Assembly (NCBI GenBank): GCA_036345935.2
Contig: JADWOT020000004.1
Location: 8,514,734 to 8,578,733, forward strand
Direction: 5' to 3'
Length of the DNA: 64,000 bases
From: Taenia hydatigena
Taxonomy: Eukaryota > Platyhelminthes > Cestoda > Cyclophyllidea > Taeniidae
This document shows, in pieces, positions 58,325 to 64,000 of the stretch. The notes below the pieces were generated by a model that searched no databases, was not told the DNA's origin, and saw only the letters and a program-made list of their open reading frames with translations. Every line of letters begins with the position of its first letter. The first letter of the stretch is position 1. A program made the position numbers and the translations under genes.

Positions 58325-58762
58325 GGTAGCCACTTTCGGGGTCGATTGTCTGGTCAAGTGTGGACTTGGGGCTATCATTTAACCACTTTAATGAAAGGCG
58401 TGGCTGAGATCCCACTCAACAGTGCATTAGCTCGTTTTGACAGCATTCGTCTTGTAACGTACTGCTTAACCTTTCCTATGTTACAACCGCTTCTTTTCAA
58501 TGCTGTTGACTATGTGGCATGCCCACTGATTCTATGCGATTGTGAGTTGCTATTCATGGATGCAGCTGGCTTCTGGCCCAACTATACAAGATGTGGTGAT
58601 GATGGGAGTTTTGTGGTAAGAGAGACAGATGTTTCGTTAAACTATCGCGTTAAAACTACCCTAAATGTGGCAAAACTTGATGGCGGATGTGGTACGGACA
58701 ACAGCGGGCTTGTGGGTCTACGAGTGAATGGGGAAATAGGCAGTGTGTCTAGTCAAAGTTAG
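58325..58762 (+). CDS. open frame of about 145 codons, unknown
   Basis: The frame starts at an ATG inside the repeat arm (58301) but most of it lies in unique sequence. It includes F-N-A-V-D-Y-V-A-C-P-L-I-L-C-D-C-E-L-L-F and C-G-D-D-G-S-F-V-V-R-E-T-D-V-S-L-N-Y-R-V. The length is somewhat above what chance would usually give. No domain recognised. A partial exon is possible. Confidence 0.22.
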   Translation, partial: GSHFRGRLSGQVWTWGYHLTTLMKGVAEIPLNSALARFDSIRLVTYCLTFPMLQPLLFNAVDYVACPLILCDCELLFMDAAGFWPNYTRCGDDGSFVVRETDVSLNYRVKTTLNVAKLDGGCGTDNSGLVGLRVNGEIGSVSSQS

Positions 58763-59037
58763 GAACCGACAGTGTATGCAACGTGGGATCAAATGTGGGT
58801 GCGATGTTTAGACATGGTGTGTTTCGTGTAGGAATCAATGGCGTTGCAAACTTAAATGTGGCTTGTCCGATTTTAAAAATATGCACGAAATTTTTAAGTT
58901 TTTATATAATTGGCATGAAAGCATAACATCAGCGGCAGAGATCATGGAACCTCTGCGATGCGGTTATTGTTGCCCATTTGGAAGAACCATAGCAGTCCCT
59001 TTTACGAAACAGGGAAACATAAGGGAGCAATCAATAT

Positions 59038-59325
59038 CCGGCTCCAAAGTAGTCAGGCAAAGCCACAAAGGAGGCGTCTAGGGTGAAGCTGCCGAAGATT
59101 GACAAGGCAAAGAGGAGGAAGGGGACCTACGGCATTCATATCTACAAATTGCTGCGCCAGGTGCATCCGGACACGGGTATCTCGACGAAGGTGTTGTAGG
59201 CCATTAGATCTGTCGTGATCGACATCTTCGAAGGTATTGCCACCGAGTCGAGCCGGTTAGCGCATTGCAAGAAGAAGTCGACATTCACAAGCAGAGCGGT
59301 TCAGACTGCTGTGTGTCTGATGCAA
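59038..59325 (+). pseudogene. histone H2B pseudogene
   Basis: One frame follows histone H2B from its second residue to near residue 100. It reads A-P-K-(stop)-S-G-K-A-T-K-E-A, a basic tail, then [37 protein letters not shown], and K-S-T-F-T-S-R-A-V-Q-T-A-V. Animal H2B has [19 protein letters not shown], NDIFERIAxEASRLAHYNK and TITSREIQTAVRLLLPGEL. Breaks: the start ATG is lost, TAG stands at 59050-59052 and at 59197-59199 (the M-S-I-M region), and the last 25 or so residues are missing, with unrelated sequence beyond. There is no frameshift in 96 codons, so decay was mainly by substitution. H2B normally pairs with H2A in the nucleosome core. A relic of H2A lies 830 bases away on the other strand. 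Confidence 0.9.
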
Positions 59326-60127
59326 GCGCACCAGCTCCAAGTGAATGGAATGGGTGTGGAGTGCAGAGTGAGCGAGTGAATGCATCCCACGGCCCTGTTG
59401 AGGGTCACTGCAATCTCCACCTTCATTCTTGATTGTGTGGCAGAAATATACATTCCTACTACCACTTCTGGCTCGTACCCATTGTCGCCATGCTCTCAGG
59501 TTGCTACTGTTGGTTCTGGCAGTGCCTATGTCTAGACGTAGGTGAGGACAGGGCAGAGCAAGGACAGGAAGTGAATGTAGTAGTGGGGCGTACAAGGATG
59601 CTTATGATGGTTGGGTCGACAGTGAAGGGGAAAGAGGGAAGAGGGGTAGGCTTTATGCCGGATTAAGTGACTCCCAAAGCTCTCACAAAAGGGCGTCTCA
59701 TTCACATGCCGCCACCTCTCACCCACTCTTGTGCACACATCTACACATCTCTTGTGCAGACGCACATCGTCATAGACAACCGCCGCCGCCACCGACATGG
59801 CTATCGGCTGTGCTCAATTTGTCCAACTTGTCGCGTCAAACTCTTGCACCATTGCAATCCATCCCACCGCCAGTCCACCAATGTGACGTACAAGTGCGTG
59901 TAAGAGGAGAAAGAAATGCACCGCACTCCATCCAAATTCCCGTGGTAATTCTGCGTGTCGTAGCACCACCGCTCAACACTGCAGCTTCTACATTGAAGAC
60001 AGTAAAACAGACCAACACCCAAGTGTCAGCCAATCGACCGACACATCCAGTAGTCAACTATCTAACTTATGGTGGCGCTCGAGAGAGCCGTTACCGCGCT
60101 CGTAGTTGCAAACTTAGCCAGTTAGTC
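59326..60127. other. spacer between the histone relics
   Basis: GC-richer than the average of the window. A 135-codon + frame at 59729-60136 (starting M-C-T-H-L-H-I-S-C-A-D-A-H) and minus frames over the same bases are open together. I found no H3, H4 or H1 residues in any frame. Confidence 0.35.
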
Positions 60128-60143
60128 TGCCTGTGAAGAGGCA
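60128..60143 (-). other. degenerate histone-type 3' stem-loop
   Basis: Ten bases after the H2A stop, the minus strand reads TGCCTCTTCACAGGCA: a 16-base hairpin with five pairs, a C-C mismatch closing a four-base TTCA loop. Animal replication-dependent histone mRNAs end with a 16-base stem-loop of six pairs and a four-base loop (type GGCTCTTTTCAGAGCC). Size and position fit, and the mismatch and altered stem fit decay. The stem sequence itself is not the canonical one, so this is inference. Confidence 0.35.
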
Positions 60144-60153
60144 CTTGATCGGC

Positions 60154-60387
60154 CTACTCTGCACTGCTCACCAGCTTCTCCGTCTTCTTCGGCAGAAGTA
60201 CCGCCCAAATTTTGGGCAGCACTCCATCCTGCACGATTGTTACACCACCCAACAACTTGTTCAATAACTCTTCGTTGCAAACGGTCAACTGCATGTGACG
60301 AGGCATGACGTATGTCTTCTCGTTGCTGCACGCCGCATTACCTGCCAGCTCCACCACCTCGACAGTCAGGTACTCCAGCACAGCAGC
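60154..60387 (-). pseudogene. histone H2A, C-terminal fragment
   Basis: The minus frame starts within the histone fold: [19 protein letters not shown], then M-P-R-H-M-Q-L-T-V, then [18 protein letters not shown] and [10 protein letters not shown], ending in TAG at 60154-60156. Canonical H2A has [46 protein letters not shown] and [10 protein letters not shown]. The frame is intact, but everything before alpha-2 is missing: similarity stops at 60387 and the sequence upstream is unrelated. Several usually invariant residues are changed (R-D-N-K-K to C-S-N-E-K, Q-G to Q-D, N-I-Q to K-I-W). An N-terminally truncated pseudogene is the best reading. Confidence 0.9.
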
Positions 60388-63300
60388 CGAGTCTAATTAT
60401 GCATTTAGTATGCACAAGAAGATGGCGCCTTATTAATAGAGGATTTGTGCGTATTACCTCGGTATTACCAGTTTTTACTAGACCTTGTGTAGTCTATTCA
60501 TTCGCTAATGATAAAAACGCGTTTGAAGAAATGACTCAGCACATCCGTTGCAGTTCCTAGACTAACGCCCGATCGCACTCCACTTTGCCTATTTAGACAT
60601 AAAATGCTAATGACAGGTTTTATGAGGATGCTTTAAAAAATCTAACTCACCCAACTTTATCCTTCAATTGCCCATTAGGTGAGAGGTTGTACAAATTCGA
60701 TGCGCACCATTACGTAGATTGGGATTCTCAATTACGCTAAGGAAACAGAATCTAATTGAATGGACTTTTGTCCACCACAAATGTTATAAGTACCTTTCAG
60801 CTAGTGCGAAAACGCTCCACTTTGTCCGAATTGCAAGAAAAGATAAATCGCTAGGCGTTCGGCCTGCCAATCCATTTGTAATAATCCCGCTAGTTATATG
60901 GAAGAAAAACCTTTAAGCAAACAGTCAGTTGGAGCTTAATTAACTTTTGACAACGCTTTCCTTGTAAACTTCAAGCAAATATGTGCACCTTTTAGGGAAT
61001 ATAAGTCTCAATTCCTAGATATCAACAGAAAACACAAGAATTTGCCCCATTAGCAAACACTATAGCTATGCACGCAATGTAGTCTTATTATTAGCTTTAT
61101 GCCGCAGGGAGAGCTTTGTGCAAGTGAGTGCCTAGGATGTGATATAGCACGATCTGATGATAAGCAACGTGAGCCATACCTGCAGTGAAGATGGATAGAT
61201 CCATCGCTGGATTAAGAGGGGAGGTAGCGCTCGGAAAGAATGGCTAAAAGACGTTGTTGTCGCATTCTATTTGGAGATACGGATAAATGAAGTGCAAAAA
61301 CAACCTTACAAAATTGTTTAATACGGCAACATACATTGCAGTAGTAATAGGTTCTCATTTAAGAAGTGCTTGTGAATCATAATCATTTGATTCCGTTTGT
61401 TAAATAAATTGCATCACGAATCATCTTAAAACATAATAAATGCATATGACTCGTGCAATTTTAAGACATAATTAGCTGCATTTTGTATTTTTTATGAAGT
61501 GAAGGAGTCTTTGAGTCAAGTAATTCCCTCATCATTTTGAGGATCATTAGCGGTAACCATTTTTCTCCTCGGTAATATAGTATGCCCTTCGTCACGGACG
61601 CCATAACTTTGGCAAAAGTGGAACTCGTTCTAGAGAATAGCATGAACTTTTCCGAGCCACCCAAGATCATTTAGTGAAAGTGGCAGTGCAGGCCTTGAAC
61701 TCAACAAAAATGCGTCGCGTTTGATTCGAGCAGAATCCCGTCTTTGCCATCGCCTCAATACAGCTCAGATCAGAATGAATGGTGTTTTATTATGTTTAAT
61801 CACGTCGTTGTGCATAAAGAAACAACAGCCATTCGCTAAATTATTTGACTTCACCACTTATTCCCAAGATCTTAATCAGTAATTCACAGTAATTTAGGTT
61901 ATTTAACAGTTGCAGGGTTGCTGTTAGGAGCTTTCGAGGCAAGTAGGGAAAATGACTTATCCATAAAGTAGCTGCTTGCCTTATTCCATCTGCATAGAAA
62001 ATAGCTACTTGGTACTAACTTTTAGCCGGTGGTTAAGACCGATTCATGCATAAGACGGTACACTCTTAAAACAATAGCAAATTAGCCACAGTGCGATGCA
62101 CTCTATGTTTATCTCCCATAAAGCAATAGCGATTTGGTTATGTAGCTAAGCAAAGAGTGTGTTATGACTGAAATGGGAAAGAAGACGCGAGCCCTAACTG
62201 CGCCGTACTCTCTTTCATTCCATCTAGAGTTAAGTAAAACTAGGTATCAAGCGTTATTTCGCTTCCGTGCCTGTGAATTGCAGTTTCAGTGCAAAGCGTT
62301 TGATAGATAGGAATGGCAGCAATGTAATGGAAATGATTTCATTAACACCAGCACAAAGCTGTATTCGGTTTTCAAGGTTTCATCTACAATGATTCAAATT
62401 TGTGCTTAGAGCTAACCTATATTTGAGAAGCCTACTTCGGCAAAGAAAGCTCAAATAACATAAACATACAGAGATGCGATGCATCTGCCTGTTCAGGTCC
62501 AGGATTAGTCAGAATTAAAGCACAGCAGCTTATTCCATTCAGTGATTGCTCTCAGTCGTTTTCCTATCTAATTATAAGAATTAGGGTTTGGCCAATAATG
62601 AAAGCACCAAGGTTAGCACAGAATCGTGATAAGCTGCCCTACGTGCTGTATCGTCTGCTACTTTCCATCTTGCTCCCAGCTTTCGTCTTTATAATTTAGT
62701 TATTCGCCTGTGCCTCCCTCCCGCTTCGATTTCTCCTTGCATTCAATTATCTGTTCATTCTTCACTTCTGTCGGCTCTCTCACCATCTCCTCATCAATCC
62801 CAACCTTCCGACTTGCCATTTCAGAGAAGGCCGAAGGGGATGGATACCGTAGAAATTAGGGGTATGTTATGCTACCAGTCCCTCCACCTCTCCTCTTGCA
62901 TCCCTGTCCTACCTTCTTCTCCTTCTTCATTTGCGTGCGTAACTTCAATAATATCAAATCTGGTACTCAGAGTATGTCAAACGAAAAAGGAAAGCTATGA
63001 CTAACCTCTTCTAGTATGTAGTTCGGAAAAGATGGAATTCCTTTTATTGAGTCAATCACCCCATGCTTTACACAGTCAGATGACTAGATCAGCAAATAAG
63101 GGGACCAGGCTAGGAATAGATTAGAGAAAGAAAGAAATGAAGAATGCTGCACTATAGTACCTTGCAGAGTTATCATATAGTATCCATTTCCAATCCTCTT
63201 TTCCTCTTTCCCAACCTGGCTTGTTCTATGTCCTTATATTCTAAAACGTTTGCCTCTAGCTTAATCATTTCCTTGCCTCCTTCAGATGTGTAATCACTGC

Positions 63301-64000
63301 TTTGCAGTGCAATGCATTAATTCTGCCAGGCATAGGCCTAGGTGCCCACAAAATAAACTCATTGCCGTTATCTCAGTCATCTCTAGGGATAAGCTGCCGG
63401 TGTTTTTTAATTTCCTACTCTGCACTACGCTTGCTGTGCTGCGCTTACTTCTCATGTCTCTTACATGCGGAAACACTGTAGCACAGCTGGACTAGATCTG
63501 GCTAGATTGCACTGGATCGAGACGGACTAGACTGGTCACGTCGGCTGAGTTATGACAGGCTTGCATAAAATACGTAAGGAGAGGTTGGGCAGGGCTACCA
63601 CATCTATCATGCATACCTCACCCTCAGAGGCGCTTTATGCGTTACCATTGATGTCAACCTAAATAGCACTCTAATTTGACCCCATTAATCGAATTAACAC
63701 AACTCCATGCCATGTAAAATGCTGTCTTTTCTTCCTTTCCTTTTGGCAGACACCAGGGATCAGGGCACGCGGGCTATAGGTAGGCCCAACGATGTCTTCA
63801 GAATGGAGGGGTAGGAGCCTTATTCTCTACTTCCCCCTTTCCACGTCTTACTGCAACGCGCCTTTCGGTGAGAGCATCTTTTGTCTTCCGAGTGTTGCGT
63901 CTTGCATTATGCTCCACTGTTTGTGCTTAATGCAATCAGCACAACCAAAACAGAGTAATGGGTACTTCCTGCATTTCATTTCCTTGCCTTTATTTCCCAA
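60388..64000. other. no supported gene
   Basis: Open frames of 60-82 codons without splice support. A minus frame at 61461-61670 has a helix-like composition but no motif. At 63486-63535 short degenerate units of the CTAGACTGG type follow each other. Pyrimidine-rich tracts lie near 62710-62960. Confidence 0.4.

Noticed and set aside
59326..60127. Remains of H3, H4 or H1 between the two histone relics
   Set aside because: I looked for their conserved strings in all frames and found none.
61461..61670. 69-codon minus frame with helix-like composition
   Set aside because: No motif, splice site or repeat copy supports it.
1..64000. CRISPR array, operons, bacterial promoters, phage or plasmid functions
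   Set aside because: No regularly spaced repeats and no bacterial gene layout. All signals are eukaryotic.

Overview
The window looks like nuclear DNA of an animal with intron-rich, sparsely coding sequence. I see no long open frame (nothing above about 190 codons outside the N gap), no operon layout, many good GT/AG splice-site pairs around short open stretches, ATTC, CA and ACC microsatellites, pyrimidine tracts, and relics of metazoan histone genes and tyrosyl-tRNA synthetase. By overall texture I favour a flatworm, probably a tapeworm, but no single feature proves this. All exon calls were made by eye from splice sites, phase and residue composition. Only three protein matches are secure.

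The secure content is as follows. (1) At 59.0-60.4 kb there are two histone relics facing tail to tail: an H2B pseudogene on + with two in-frame stops, and the C-terminal half of H2A on -, followed by a degenerate histone-type 3' stem-loop. (2) At 42.99-43.23 kb there is a broken copy of the EMAP-II-like C-terminal domain of tyrosyl-tRNA synthetase, with a frameshifting deletion and a stop. (3) Large duplications structure the window. A 1.29-kb inverted repeat lies at 5.05-6.33 and 57.04-58.32 kb. A 3.5-kb inverted repeat lies at 10.75-14.36 and 31.82-35.30 kb. A 2.8-kb direct repeat lies at 23.13-25.96 and 35.30-38.08 kb. The second copies of the last two abut exactly. Both have nearly identical cores and visibly diverged ends. 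A 612-base N gap lies 122 bases before the first copy of the direct repeat.

Region by region: 0.7-4 kb holds a coding-like stretch with an FADD motif and two weak exon candidates. 4-10.7 kb holds one inverted-repeat arm and one exon candidate. 10.7-15.4 kb holds arm 1, with a Kazal-like exon, then a small inverted pair of coding-like blocks. 15.4-22.4 kb is featureless apart from a local repeat. 26-31 kb is the most exon-rich part, with a Cys-rich + strand exon chain, a conflicting - strand spectrin-like exon, and a good two-exon 3' end at 30.2-30.8 kb. 38.4-39.2 kb has exon candidates for a membrane protein with an Ig-like motif. 45-50 kb holds several short exon candidates and the ACC microsatellite. 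48.5-55.9 kb carries three tRNA-like relics and a repeated block, probably short retroelements. The rest is intergenic or intronic sequence in which I see nothing. I found no CRISPR array, operon, defence system or complete mobile element, and no convincing new biological system. The most interesting material is the duplication structure and the histone and synthetase relics.
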